From NCBI GenBank assembly GCA_013399895.1, contig VXBA01002873.1:1145717-1209716 (forward strand): 64,000 nt of DNA, given 5' to 3'. Below are positions 11,901-25,494 of the stretch, in pieces. Position 1 is the first letter of the stretch. Every line of letters starts with the position of its first letter. The notes beneath the pieces were generated by a model. The model saw only the letters and a program-made list of their open reading frames with translations. It searched no databases and was not told the origin of the DNA. Source of the DNA: Serilophus lunatus (Eukaryota > Chordata > Aves > Passeriformes > Eurylaimidae). Made by a program: the position numbers and the translations under genes.

Positions 11901-14485
11901 TGCAGAAGCAAGCAAGCTCGTGAAAAATGCACTTTTTGATACATGTAGTGTTAGGATGGAACCCTATAAGACACTTCATTGCTATTCTGTCTTCCTTAGT
12001 CACTTGGAGTCACTTAGAGTGTTCTAGCAATTTTTTGTTTCCCTCCCCTCCTCCCCTTAGTGAAACCTGGCTTTTAAGTTTAAAAGCTCTTTGGTCTTTG
12101 GGGAGTTCACAAGAGACAGATGTAGTTCAAAGCTTTGCTAGCACATGGTCTTGATAGATAGTCAAATGCTGTAATGAAGGTGCTGATGAAAGCCACGAGG
12201 AAATTAAGGTGATTGTTCAGAGCAGGGTGAAGCTACGCTGGAATAGATATTGCCTAGAAGCCATGTACATCCTCATGCTACAGAAATTGGAAGCTCACCG
12301 CTGAAGGTCTGAGAATTAAATGCAATTCTTAATAGCAGTGTGGCAAAAAGCAAGGTGAGGTGACGGCCCAGTGCACATTTTTATTGCGTAGGGGTATGAC
12401 AGCTGCTAAACAAACAATTGTTTCACACTCATTGCCTACTTTTGAATGACTGCTTTTTTGCCAGGACTTTTAAAAGGAGGTTGTAGACAGGCAGGAGTCA
12501 ATCTCTTCTCCCAGGCAACAAGTGATGGAACAAGAGGAAATAACCTCAAGTTGTACCAAGGGAGGTTTATATTGTATATGAGGAAAAATTTTGTCACTGG
12601 AGGGATTGTCAAGGATTGGAACAGATCACCCAGGAAAAGCGATAGAGTTGCTGTTCCTGGAAGTGTTTAAAAATATGGAGAAGTTGCACTTAGGGACATC
12701 ATTTAGTGGTAAACCTGGCAGTGTTAAGTTAATAGTTGAACTCTATGATCTTAAAAGTCTTTTCCAACCTTAATGATTCTATGATTCTTAAAAGTTTTGT
12801 CAAAGTTTTAAAAGTCACAGAACATGAGATCTGGTAGTTTAAAGAGGCTCCATGCTATGTAATCAAATGCCATCTTTTTCTGTCTTACTCCTTAGTGCTT
12901 GTGTGTCATTTAGCAATAGGTGCAAGCACAGGTGTGCATAAGTAACTGATCTAAGATTAAATCTGAAATGAGATGATGAATGCTTTGAGCTGCTGTGTGG
13001 CTGGCCATGCACAAATGGAAACTCAAGACTGGCAGGTTGGTAGTTACTCTTGCACTGTTTTCCTTTCAAGAAGGATGTATCTCTATCGACCTGCTGCGAG
13101 AAGGAAGCTGCATGAGCTGGATGGCTCGGCTGGGTGCTTGTTTCTTTGTTGTGCTTCCCAAGTTGTGCCATGCCTGAACAAACCCTTGTCTCAGGTTGTT
13201 GGTACTGTGTAATGCTGATTTTCTTCAAGGTAAAGACAAAGGGAGAGAGGGAAGAAGGATTGTGAGTGAGGAAAGGACTTGAATAAATTTGAGCTGTGTA
13301 ACTTGTACAACAATTATGGTCAAGGTGTCCCCCTTACTGTTTGTAAACTGAGCTAATCACAGTTAGGCAGTGGTTGTTCTGATAACCAAAGGCCAAAGTT
13401 CAAGGTCTCAAGTGAAGCCCTGATAATTTTCATTTAAAAAACTCCTTTTTCTCTCACTGTGATGACGTTGTGAGTTTTTGTTTTGTTTTTAACAAATGAC
13501 AAAAAGGCGCAGTGGCTGTTGCTATCTTACTATGTATTAAATTATTTATCTATTAAAACTAAGTTTTATTTATTAAAACTAAATTTCAGCAGTTAAGTTT
13601 TTATGCTTCCATTTTTTTTCTCCCAAGTGACTTTTGTTCTGAGTTGTGACTAGTCCACAGTTCTTGGTCTATCTTAAGCTTATGAGTTTTAATTCAGTTT
13701 CTCATTTTACTCACAGTTAATGCTTTCCCAGCATCGCTGTGAATGAAACAGTTCAGAAACTTCAGCAGTTTCCTAATTGTCAATATGTAGGTGATACAGA
13801 CCCACTGGCCTGGCTATAATAGTGCTTGGAATAATAGCCATGAAGAAAGATGACCACACTTCTGAAACTGAAGAAGAAAGAAGATACCCAAAGAAAGTAG
13901 TTGCCCAAATACTTTAGTGAAGCAACTTAATTTGGAGCACTTAAATTCCTTCTGAAAGATGGAAATTACAATTGCAATATATTTTTTTTCTTTTGTCTCA
14001 CTCACAAGGTGGAATGGTGACAGTACAAAGTATAACTAGTACAATGTTAGAAATTACAATAACAGACATTGTTTAAAATGCATCCAAATGCGTGTATTAG
14101 GCGAATATGTCTTTTGTACCTCAAACACAGCGGGCACCGTTTTGCATCTTTAGAAGTTAAGGCAGATCTGAATCTCAGGACTGTGGCATCATATCAAAAG
14201 CTGCATTGAGTATCTAAACACTTCAAATTTTATTCTTCTGCCCACCATCCTTGATTTTATTCTGTTGTTAAATTAACTTAAAAAGACTGAAATAATAATA
14301 ATTAAAATGTCGTGTTTGTTATTTTTCTATTTGCTTTCTTATTTTTTGTCTAAACCCAATGCTATTAATATTTGAATGGGGTTAAACAGATATGAAACAT
14401 TAATATGGAGAGTATAATAGTATTCTTGTGAGGTAAAGAAATACTAATTTCTAAGAAATGGTATTTTATTTATTATTTATTTCAG
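8932..14485 (+). other. USH2A: Intron 9
   Basis: 5554 nt, donor GTTAGT, acceptor CAG at 14483-14485. It holds a + strand CR1 fragment (12465-12790, listed separately) and an A-run near 9686. The region 12863-13228 is open for 121 codons on the - strand and for 60-79 codons on the + strand, but is rich in Ser, His and Gln without a recognisable fold. Confidence 0.85.
12465..12790 (+). mobile_element. CR1 LINE 3' fragment, sense
   Basis: The sequence follows the 3' part of the avian chicken-repeat-1 LINE: a stretch corresponding to 'ggttgtag...', the segment 'cttctcccaggcaacaagtg' at about 12507, 'aagaggaaataacctcaagt', 'gggaggttta', 'ggattggaacag', 'ttagggacat', 'gtcttttccaacct', and a tail with two copies of the 8-mer ATGATTCT at about 12773-12788. 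That 3' tail of short direct repeats instead of poly(A) is a hallmark of CR1. The fragment is 5'-truncated, as most CR1 copies are, and keeps only the 3' region, so it codes for nothing. The open frames of 60-74 codons here are chance. The 5' limit is approximate. Confidence 0.9.
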
Positions 14486-14681
14486 TGTGATCGCTGCTTG
14501 CCATTATACAATGACAAACCTTTTCGTCCAGGTGACCAAGTTCATGCATATAATTGCAAACCATGTCAGTGTTACAGCCATGCAGTAAGCTGCCACTATG
14601 ACTTAGCAATGGATCCCTTTCCTCAGGAACACTACAGAGGTGGAGGTGGTGTGTGTGATAACTGTCAGCACAACACAACTG
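14486..14681 (+). CDS. USH2A: USH2A exon 10: end of LE 1, most of LE 2
   Basis: This 196-nt exon reads CDRCLPLYNDKPFRPGDQVH, then CKPCQCYSHAVSCHYD and RGGGGVCDNCQHNTTG. It corresponds to human residues about 549-614. It completes LE repeat 1 (CDRCLPLYNDKPF) and carries most of LE 2, starting at CKPCQC. The Gly-rich loop before VCDxCxHNTTGxxC is typical of usherin and netrin/laminin LE modules. NTT is a possible N-glycosylation site. The exon starts in phase 0 after CAG at 14483-14485 and ends after one base of a Gly codon before GTAAGT. Length equals human exon 10. Confidence 0.97.
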
Positions 14682-15467
14682 GTAAGTCACACCAAAGAGA
14701 ACGGACTCCTTGTTTTACAGACACTTTTGGCTGAGTTTTGTGTCAGCAGAAAGTAGTAATGCTCAGTGGCTGACAGTTCAATAAATTCTCATATATATGT
14801 ATTTTTAAACTTTTCGAGGAGTGCAGTAATAACAGTTGTCAAATCTTAAGCCACAAGAAAATATTGCTAAAATTTGATCCAATCTTTTATAAAAACTTTG
14901 GTGCAAAACAACTTCTAGTAAATAATTAAAACATAGAGTTTCAAAGCTATCTCTATTACATGTGCTGGAGCATTTAAAACCAGAATATTATCTTTCTAAT
15001 TGGTCCAGTTTAACAGAGAATGTAAAATTTTTTCTCTTAGTTGTTTACTTATTGAGTAAAGGCCTTTATTGTGTTTATTCAATGTAAATAGTATATTTGA
15101 ATCTTTTTTTTAAACAGTTCTCTTCATTTTCAATTTTCTTGGCTTTATCTAGTAAAGGAAAAAAAAAATTTCAGGTTCGATGGGGTTTTTTTAGAAAAAA
15201 ATGTATAGGCATTTGCATGGCACAGCTTTTATATAAGTGTGGTATTATATAACAGATGGAAGTTTAATGGAGTAAAACATAGTTTGTAACAGGTTCATTG
15301 TTTCATATGCTCTGGATCACTAAATTGGCAGGTAGAGATGAAAGGTGCATTAAAATGGACGTCCTGAAAATTATAGAATTCTCTCAAAGGAATAGTCTTT
15401 AATTTTGAATTATACAGCTAATTTTAATGAATTGGAAGCCATAATGCATAACCTTTCTTTCATGCAG
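14682..15467 (+). other. USH2A: Intron 10
   Basis: 786 nt, the shortest intron in the window; donor GTAAGT, acceptor CAG at 15465-15467. AT-rich, with no recognised element. Confidence 0.85.
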
Positions 15468-15598
15468 GAAGGAACTGTGAGCTGTGCAAGAATTTCCATT
15501 ACAGACATGCAGGGGCAGATCTTTCAGCCATTGATGTTTGCAAACCCTGTGACTGTTATGCAACAGGCACCAAAAATAAGAGCCTCCTGTGTGATAAT
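15468..15598 (+). CDS. USH2A: USH2A exon 11: end of LE 2, start of LE 3
   Basis: This 131-nt exon completes the Gly codon and reads GRNCELCKNFHYRHAGADLS, then VCKPCDCYATGTKNKSLLCD and ends with Asn in phase 0. It corresponds to human residues about 614-657. GRNCELC closes LE 2 and CKPCDC opens LE 3. NKS is a possible N-glycosylation site. The donor GTAAGT is strong. Length equals human exon 11. A longer open frame in another reading frame covers the same bases and is a shadow: the usherin frame is fixed by the phase of the neighbouring exons. Confidence 0.96.
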
Positions 15599-18500
15599 GT
15601 AAGTAGCCCAATACAGAAAAAGGAGAAAACATTTTAACCAGCTGGGTGGACAGCTGTAAGATTTTAACAAGGGTATTTAGATGGTAACTAGTTTCTAAAA
15701 AATGCTTAAGTTTAGCCTTTTCAAAACGCTAATTGACTTACGTGTCATCAGACATTGAAAGCTGAGAAAACAGCGATTTGAGATGTACTGAAGAATCACC
15801 TAGATCAACAAGAGACAGAAAAGATGCTGTATGAATAGTAGTTTTGTGATGCTGACAGATACCTGTGCACTCAATAATGTTAAAACTGGTAGGTTTTGTG
15901 TGTTTTTGAAGGTCTTGATATTGTCTTAAAGATACTAAAGGAATTTCAAAATTCGGGCAATAATCTGAGGCTGAAAGGGAAATAATACTGAGCTACTTTT
16001 CTCTGTAATAAGATAGAGATTGATCTCCTTTCTAATTTATATAGTCCATTAAATAAAAAAAAGAGACCCACAAAGTGATGCTGAAAAGAGAACACTCTCA
16101 GCTGTGCTTTTTAAGCCTGTGGATCTCACTGACATGCAAACATGTCTAGTTTGATAATAAATCTATCTGTAAGTCTCAAAACATGTATGTTGAAAAAAAA
16201 GTAGGAAAATTGATTAAAATATTGAATATATATTAAAGATATATTGTGGTTCATGTTCTGTTCACATATGTCTCGTCCATTGCCAAAGATTTTGTTAGGA
16301 ATAGGGAAGAAAAAATTTCTTTGAAATGGATTTTAAATGTAGGAAATGGATTTTATAGGTAATTGAGATAGAACTTCTTCAGCTTGCTGCCACTTGTCCC
16401 ATCTCTCCTTTTTTTTTTTCAAGACTTTTATTCATAAAGCAATCTCTAGTGTTTTTCATAGTATGTCTCTTGTCATCACATTTTATTTAACAGTGAACTC
16501 TTGTAGATCCTATTGTATCGTTTTCCTCAGTTCTGTGATGGTACAGATACGTGCCCAGTTTGACAGTGCACCTTCACAAGACTCATGCATTGGTGCATAT
16601 TCTGGGTGAGACACAAATTCAGCATGATGTGTTTCTTAAAATAACCCCCTGTAGAACAAATGAAATCTATTTTATAATTTTCAGTCTTCTCAAGGTGGTG
16701 CTTTTTGCCAGCAACATAGAGATGGGAAAAAAAGTTCGTAAAGCACAGGTATCTTATTAGGGTATCTTATTTCAAGATATAGAAAGAATGAAAGCAAATA
16801 TTAGCTTATGTGTCCATGGTTGTGAAATTTTGACCTAAATCAACTTTAGGTGTGATTAATAGTCAGAGGAAGAGTAGGAGTAGCTTACAGAAATCAGTGT
16901 TGTGTACTAAAATATACAAGAATGTTGATGAAGCTTGAATATGAGATAAAATGGAAAAATGCTCAGTAAAGCATCAATTGCTGCAGTAGAAGCAGAGCAG
17001 GGAGAAATGATTGAGAAGCATTAAAGAGATTAATAAGGCTGGGGACTAAAGGCTGAAATTAATTACATGAAATAGGAAGGCATCATTGAAGGAAGTGTTT
17101 CCAAATTTGACCTCTGGAAGATGGAATCATAAGGAATAAGGACCCTACTCATAAAAGTTAATTGTCACATCACATTGATAATTTTCAAGGAAATTTGCCA
17201 AAAATGGGGCAGAATACACTTTTACTGCGTAACTCACCACTTTCTTCAGATCATCAACATTTTGTTCTTTTTGCAAAGTGCCACTTGTGTCACTAAGTTC
17301 CAAGAGGTACAAGGTTCCAGAATTAATCTATCGAATCAAAAATTAATCTGTTCAATCACACAGAAAGAATATTTATTCATCAAATGTAGTATTATTCAGT
17401 AGGTAGTTTACAAGATGGGTAGAAGAGCTTACTGCAACATGGTTACTCCCATCTCAGTCTTTTGGAACTGATCAGGAAAACTTCATGCATATTCTATTCA
17501 ATTATTACACTCTACCCGTGGTGAGAAATGCATGTAGGTGTGTAGCATTTCTCCCTTGCACACTTTCTCAGTTCTTACGCATCTGAAGGTCATAGAGATT
17601 GTGTACTTAGAGATCATACAAACATATTAAACATATTAAAAACTTCGAAGTTGTATCTTTGTGGCTTATAGTAACAAGTGGGATTTTAGTAGAGTGGTGT
17701 AGCTGTGCATCCATGAACAACAGTTCATTAGTTGTTTTTGCAGAGAGACGTCTTCTTTTGAGACTGATAGGAACAAAAGACAACTGCTACAGCCCAATAA
17801 ATTGTCCATTTCTGTGCTGGTTGGTTATTGGCACTTAATCAGTGTAGAAGAGCTAATTGCATCCCCTTTGTAAATGTTTGTCACTAAATATTTCAAACAA
17901 TCAGAAAAGTCCAGATGAACCATTTGAGCTGCTTGAGTTTTGTAAGAGTGAAAGAAGAATTGGCTGCCTTCTTCCCTTCTCCATAACCATTCACATATAA
18001 GAAAATTCTGCCAGCATATTGCTGATGTGATCATTCTTGCTCTATATGGAGAGCTGGAGATTAATTTCTTCTGGCAATCCTTTGCTCATTTTCCTATGCT
18101 GCTTTTTACCCAGACTCCTCTACAAATGCTTACATCTTCACTCAGGCATGGCAGTTTGTAGTCCTTTCATGATTCTATTACAGTAAGCCATATATAAAGC
18201 TGGGGAAAAAAGCACCCTTTTCCTGGGCATTTGTTTTTAGACAAACCTTGAAGTGCTGCTACTGCTTTTACCTAGTCTTTGGAAGTACCATTCTGTCTCA
18301 GTGAGTTTAGGCATCTTTCTTTACTCAGCTTTTGCTGATTTTTAAAAATTTACTCTTAACATCTAAATAAATATGTATCATATGCTTATTGTTGTGAGGA
18401 AGCTGCATTTGACTGCATAGGCTATTGTTCATAGTTGCAAAGACTCAGTTGCCTTCTGTCAAGGTGGCAGCTGTATTGTCTCATCTTGCAGAAAACCATA

Positions 18501-21500
18501 AGGCAAGAAAATGAACAAAATGTTAGTTACTGTTTTCTCTGAAGAGTCAAATGAAAGCAGATTACAGTGCTACCAAGTGACTTTCTGAACAGGCTTCAGG
18601 TTTCACTTTTCTATACACTCTCTAAATACTACTTTTTTGAATCTCTTACTTTTTTCACTAAGAATTTTAAATGTTTGATCTAATTTTATTTTATACATAG
18701 TGGAAAGCTAGCTAATAGCTATGTATCTGTATATATACATATATGTATATTTTAGACCAAATTAGTATTTTTGTTTACGCTTCTGATTCAATTCATTCTT
18801 TCATTGGAAATTAGAATGAGCATTCCCCTGTTCTCATTTATCCACCTACACTGTTTTCAAACCATTTATTGTGAGCGACAACAAATAAATTAGTGGACTT
18901 TGTGTTACAAGGGAAGGAACATAGGTTAAAGCCGTTAATTAAGGCCATTTCGGACAACAGATATACTAAATAGAATAAGGAATGTACAGGATGCAAATGT
19001 ACAAATGGAAAGCATGTTCATATTAAGAGTCCATAGAAAATCAAGTTGTAAAATACTGTGTGTACTCTGACTCCTGGATTTTCTTTCCTAGAAGGCCTTT
19101 AACCTTATTGCTAATCTGAAGGAAAATAAGCTTTTTGCATTGAATAATTCCATAGCTTTATTTCTGGTGGATTTTTTACAGTGGAAATGTTGGTTTTCTG
19201 TGATAGTTTGTTATTTGGGGGGTATGGTCCACTCCCACTCCTTGGAGTGTTGTGGGCAGAGGGTATAAATGCCTCATTTTACATCTTGCATTTTGAGTAA
19301 AAGTAGTAGAAAGGTACTGACTTTTGAAAGTCATCATATGTGATGACAAGAAGAGATATCAGGGGAGTGCAAAGGAACTTCATTATTGCTGCTTATTCAA
19401 TTTTCAGTTCCCAAAGCTGACATACTGAGAATACTCTCAGGTATTTGGTGTCAGACCATTAACCTATGTGTGTGAGCCAGCATACCGTACAGTTCTCATT
19501 CCCTAAACTGAAGAAAAGGAAAAGAAAAAAAGTCCTCAACCCCCTTGCTCCCTCTTCCCACTTCCTGAGATTGCAGACAACTGGATGCTGAGGTCCTTGC
19601 CAGATTTGCATCAAGTAAGAAGGTAGTGAGAAGTATATAATTAGCATTTATATCAAAAAGGCAGAACATTGAGACCAGTACCAAGCAATTGCAAAACTGA
19701 TGATGGCGGGATGAACAGCAAGAATTTCATGCCAGACCTAAATATACCCCTGAGTCTTGCAATGCCCTAAAACTTGCATTTGCAGTGGATCAAGGGAAGG
19801 TTCTTCTGCCCTGGTATAGAGGGTAAATAATTGAAATTAGTAATGATGCAGCCAATCACAAAAAAAATATTTTTTGTCGTGTTTCGGACTTCAAAACCAG
19901 AAGTTAACTTTGCTAAAAGAAACTTAGAAGGGTGTCAGCATTACTTTTTTATTTAGTAGTATCAAGCCTCATCTCACATTTAGTCTCTAGAATCGGAGAG
20001 ACTTTCTGGTTATGTGTTTGGCAATATGTTGATTCTATGACAGGCAAAAAGAATAGCAATTTCAAATTATGAGCATATCCAAGGAGGAAAAGATGAGGTT
20101 TAACTTTCAGAAAAGCTTAGGCTACGTAATTTTTTATAAAATTCCATTTTTTTCTTTAAGTATGCATATTGTCAACAAATAGTCAGAAGTTATATTTCTG
20201 ATACTATGATAAATACATGTTGAATCACACTAGATGACTGCTAGGACCAAATAGTTTGCTGTACTCTAAACAACAATTAAGACAATTCTTTGGAAAATGC
20301 CAGCCTTTGTCCTGGGTGCTTAAATCTCTTAAGTCCTAGTGTCAGTTTAGCAACTGGAAATTGTGAGAGTTCCTGCACAGGCATCTCTTTGAATTTGAGA
20401 TTCTAGATGTGATGTGTTAGATGAAGGTGTCTCCTGATTAAACAGTGGTATCACTAGAGTCTAAAGCAATGTGAACTTCTCAGTATATCTAAAATACAGA
20501 AACCTTTAGTCAGTCTCCTTGTTAAAGGAAACTATATTAATGTCCTATATTAAGGACAACAATGCTATGGCTGTGATTCATGCAGGAGAAGGTTCCTTGC
20601 ATAGGTTTTTTAACTGTTTACATTCAAGAATATAGAATTAATGTGTATTTTGTGTGTAAATTATAAATGACACAGGGGAGATATATGTCAAGTCAGCATC
20701 AGTGATTTTTTGGTATCAAATGGCAATTGTAATTATGAGGTCCCAGGATACACCACCACTTGGTAGTAATGCTTGGCTAGGCTCATTTTCATAGGGAACA
20801 GTCTAGACAGATATTTTCCATAAGTGATTTAGTACCAAGATGGTAATGTTAATATACAGGCTATTTCTGTCTGTTTACTGTTTGGGTCAGAACCAGACCT
20901 CTCAGGCATAAGCAACAGGAGAACAGATTGCTTTCTGCTCTTCCAGAACCAGCATAAATAAAACATTTTTCTCCAAATGACAGATAGCATTTGAATCAGG
21001 GGGTGGACGGGAAGGTTCAGTAAAATCTCTGGTGTGCAATTGGTGAAATCATGGTGACAAAATCTTAAAATATTAATTGCTACCAATATTCTCAGTGATA
21101 TTGTAGTTTCCAGAGTAAGCTAGATTTACAGAAATAATAATAGTAATAACAACAGTGACCACTTTGTTTCATAATTCACTTAGACTTTTATGTAGACTAC
21201 ATAAAAATATATCATGTTATAGAAATGGTTTGTTCTACCCATTTTGATGCAGATTTCTGTGTTCTAACCTGCAGCACTGTGACTGCTTGTCAGCTTGTAC
21301 AACTTCTTCATAACAGTGTTCAGTGCTATGCATTTCACAGACTATTTTGGTGCTCCTCTGTCTGTAGACAGAAATTAAAATTATTATTTTTCTTTATTTT
21401 CCATTTTTAAGCCATATTTTCCCCAAATTAAGCCCAATTATTATTTATATACAGAGAGCTCCAAACAGTTTTGTTGGCTAGTTCCTGGAGAAAATTTGAA

Positions 21501-24500
21501 TGCAGTGGACCAGGCATTTCTCCCTCATTTGAAGAATATTTATTCTTCAAGCATAATATTTTTTACCCTATTAAGAGAAAATTTGGGGGCATATTTTTTG
21601 CAACTGAATGTGATGAAAGTTACTGCTCCTTGTAATAGCTTGACACAAAATTATGCTGAAGGTATTGTTATTCTTTCTTTCTCTTAGCACTTAATAATCT
21701 GCATATTTCACTTGTTGCATCAGGTTTGAGCTACTGTTTAATCACAATTAGCCTTGGGTTTCCTTGTATTTGGGATAAGAGCAGCTGTATTGGATGAAAT
21801 GAGATTCACCTAGCACAGTATCTTAGCTGATAGTTACCATAAGCATGATCCTTCTGTGATATACTTGTCTAGGCTCCAGTTATTTATGGGCTTGGGGCTA
21901 CATGAGCCAAACTTAGCATTTTCATCTGAGTAGCAATGTTTGGTGTCCACATATGGAATTAATCTAACTAATGTTTTAATGCAGTGCAAAAAACATGTAT
22001 TTTTTTCTGTACACTTGTAGTGTATACATTTTAATTTTTTAAGTTTACTTCTTATGATTCCCTGGATGTTCTATTTCTTAACATGGGAAATAATGAGTAT
22101 TCATTCTGTAAGCTTGTCATGATTTTGCAGCTCTGTATTCCTTCATCTTAGTCATCTTTTTTCAAACTGAAAATTATTTAGTATCTTTTCATTTGTAGCT
22201 TTGCTTATTCTGCTCACTCTGTAACTTCTTTTATTTTAGAGAGGGTCGACCAGATAGGCAAATTGTGCAAAATGTTGATACACAATGGGTTTTTATGACA
22301 CAATGTGATTTTCTATATATCTTTCAGTTCTTTTCCTAATAATTCCAGTATTCCTATTGCCTTTTTAACTGACTCAGAGTTTTCAAATGATTTGTAGGGG
22401 AAATGGAGCAGCTTTAACAGCTCCTTCCTTGAGTGGTAATAGCTAATTTTGGACTCATCACTGTCTACCTATAGTCAGCATTGGTTTTTCCCAGGTATTA
22501 AGTTTGTACGTCTTGAGGTAGAAATGAATTTTACTTTTTGATCATCCATTTGGCTCAGTATATGTGATATTACCGGATGTTGTTGACTTGAAGGAACACA
22601 GTAGAATCATGAAGCATAATTTTTGTTTCGGAAAAAAGTACCAATCTTTTTCAATATATCAAATCTGTTATAATTTCTAATAGAATACAACATAATAATA
22701 CAAAAAAAGCCAACTGGATTGTAGATCTCAGGAATTTCCTTACAGCCTTGTAAGGAGGTTGATGTAACATTTATAATTTCATTTCTTTTTTACTGATGTT
22801 GATTTAAACAATAACTCAGTAATTTTATGTTTTGAATCAATTTCATGTTTAGTCACTTTTCAATAGTTTCCTTCTGACATTTTGAGTTGAAACCAGTCTT
22901 AAAAATCATTTCTCATGTGGAAAGTTAGTGCCTCTTTCATAGTGAACAGCTATGAATATTTCCTTTGCAATCTGCGTTGTTGTTCTCTTTCTTGAATGCT
23001 ACGTGCCATTATAAAATCATCGGTTGGCCATTTCAAAGCAGAATTGTTGTCAGTGCTGGGTCCAGTCAGTCATGACTTTATATGGATAAGTCTTAGTACT
23101 TCTGGGGACAGAGATTCCACATCCCCTCTGAGTAGCCTGTTACTAATGCTGCACATCCCTGTTAGTGAAAAGTTCTGATGTCCACTCCAAATCTGCTAAT
23201 CGTACCACTTAATTATTTATTGTCCACACTGATTCTCTGGTAGTCTTCCTTTTCTTCTGACATTCATGCCTTAGGCATATTGCATGTTAAAAGCTCATTT
23301 TTGTATTGCCTTACTCTGGTTGTAAAATTTGGTGGTGGGTATCCTATCTTACTTAACTTCTTTAGTTTGATCTAATTTTCATTGATTGAAAATGACTTTG
23401 TATGTAATGCTTTCCTTCATGTGATAGCTTTTGGAGTAACTTTAAAGACTTCTAAAGTATAAGTTGACTGCTCGTGTGTAGTCTGAGTATGTTGCAATCA
23501 CTAACACAAAATGTTTCTTTTATAGTTATGTATTAAACTAGGTATTTTTCTTCATTTAGGATTAAACTCAGAGTTGCTTTGCACATGTGAGTTCTCTGAT
23601 GAATGACTGTGATGCATGACTGGGTCTCTTATAATACGCTAAATATCTAGATCAAATCCAGTCTAAAAGGGAATTAACTTGAAAATCCTTGTTGCTGTGT
23701 TTTCTGCTATTGTGATTTTTAACTCTCTTTGTACTTGCTGTTTCCTTGCCTTTTATAAAGCAGTGTTGTCTTGCCTTTTTAATATCTTCATCTTCCTGTG
23801 AAATGTGGCTGATAAATCAGTAATAGGTCGCTATCATTAAATCATATTGAAAAGTTTTTATGGACTACAGAAATCCTTTTCTGAGGAAAGGGTAGGAGTA
23901 TATGCTTCTCTGACTTCCAGTATTTTCTGCACTGAGAATGTACTATTAGATGTTGAAATACTCTATTTTATCTCGCATTAACAAAGCTTAGAGCTTCATT
24001 GTGGATTTGAATGTGTGATAATAACATTTATTTTTAAGTGGAACTTCTCAGCAGCTTTCTCTCTCCTCTAGTTTCAGCTTTGCTTGACTCATAGATTAAA
24101 GGTAAAAAAGCAACTGTTGAGGGAAATTTTTGTTGTGATAGATATTTAAAAGCAAAGTACATTGAACTACAATTGTTGATGTCATAGATGAATGCTAGTT
24201 TTGAATCACTGTATTTTTTTTATATTTGTAAATATTTGCACTGGAAAAATATGCTGACCCAAAGAAAATTGCTTATAAAACAGTTTGTGTGCTACCATCT
24301 GGATTTCCCAGGACACTTGAGTTAGAAAAGTTGGATTTTATTCCTTGATTATGAATCCTAAACCTTTTGCCATATTTCCTGCATCTCTGTGTTGCTTTGA
24401 GTCCCTGTTTTTATCTGTGTTGTACGTTTACTGATGCCTTTCATTCATTTCTGAGCTGTTGTCCTTTCCTTATGGTTGGTTTTCCCACCATATTGCAATG

Positions 24501-25298
24501 TGATGAGTGTAGAGATTGGTTTTGGTTTTTTCCTGGCTTTCAGAAATTGAGGTAGCTTTTCAGGAACCCTTTGGTCTTGCACAAGATGTGAGGCTCTCGG
24601 TCCAGGCATAACACAGGATGTGTCAGCTCCTTCTGAATAGAAATGCTACGTAGCCATGTAGGGAGTAGTGAGGACCTTTGTATACCTCCACCAAAGTGGA
24701 ATGTGTTGGATGCCAGCTGAACCAGGAAAAGAGAGAGGGGGTTTCAGAGAGTGAGCTGTTGAATCACATCCCTCAGTAAAGGTAGAGAAAATGTATCTTG
24801 GATGAATGATCAAAAAGGAAAATTTTCAACTCTGCTTCATTCTTTTTTAAGTAAAATATTCATTAAAATAAAGAAGCATATGGTCAGAAGAAAAATTGCA
24901 AAACTTGACCTTTGAAGATGACAGTTCTTTGCAGTAACTGTGGTTCAAAAAAGTATTATTTGTTTTAATAGAAGTCACCACTTATACAATGCAATTCTGT
25001 AAATATTCGTTGCAAATTCTCTGTTCAGATGGTAAATGTGGCTCTATTCTTTTTCCCTTCTGTTTTGAAAGAACAGGAGTTTTGAAACTCTGTTTAAAAG
25101 TCGAATAGTTACATTCTGCTCAGTATTTCTCTTTTTAACTCTCTCTGAACAAATTAAAAGGTGTTACACAGGCTTATTTTTTTCTGTTCCAGTTAAAATT
25201 TTCTCCTCCCCAACTCATACTCCCATTCTTGTTGCTAATGAATGTATAATCTAAAATTAGATACGTTCATCATTCTATAATATTTTGTATCTTTCTAG
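15599..25298 (+). other. USH2A: Intron 11
   Basis: 9700 nt, the longest complete intron here; donor GTAAGT, acceptor TAG at 25296-25298. Strongly AT-rich, with an alternating TA/TG patch at about 18720-18755. I recognise no exon, CR1 fragment or LTR in it. All open frames are below 86 codons and resemble nothing known. Confidence 0.85.
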
Positions 25299-25494
25299 AT
25301 TGGAGGCCAGTGTAATTGTAAGAGACATGTGTCTGGCAGACAATGCAATCAGTGCCAGGAAGGATTCTACAATCTGCAACAGTCAAACCCTGATGGCTGC
25401 AGTCCCTGTAACTGTAATACCTCTGGGACAGTCAATGGAGATATTACCTGTCACCAAAATTCAGGACAGTGCAAGTGCAAAGCAAATGTTATTG
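25299..25494 (+). CDS. USH2A: USH2A exon 12: end of LE 3, most of LE 4
   Basis: This 196-nt exon reads IGGQCNCKRHVSGRQCNQCQ, then GFYNLQQSNPDGCSPCNCNT and TCHQNSGQCKCKANVIG, ending with one base of the Gly codon. It matches human residues about 658-723 almost residue for residue. GQCNCKxxVxGxxCNxCxxGFYxL is the standard end of an LE repeat (LE 3), and CSPCNCNTSGTVNGD begins LE 4. NTS is a possible N-glycosylation site. Length equals human exon 12. The 91-codon open frame that overlaps it is in a different frame and is not the product. Confidence 0.97.

Noticed and set aside
12446..12773. Two + strand open frames of 74 and 60 codons
   Set aside because: They lie in a non-coding CR1 3' region that ends in the typical 8-bp tail repeats.
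12863..13228. Minus-strand open frame of 121 codons in intron 9
   Set aside because: Composition-driven, with no recognisable domain, splice context or similarity; the opposite strand is also open over part of it, as expected from a locally stop-poor stretch.
15405..15602. 65-codon open frame overlapping exon 11
   Set aside because: It is in a different frame from usherin; the phase handed over from exon 10 selects the frame with CELC and CKPCDC.
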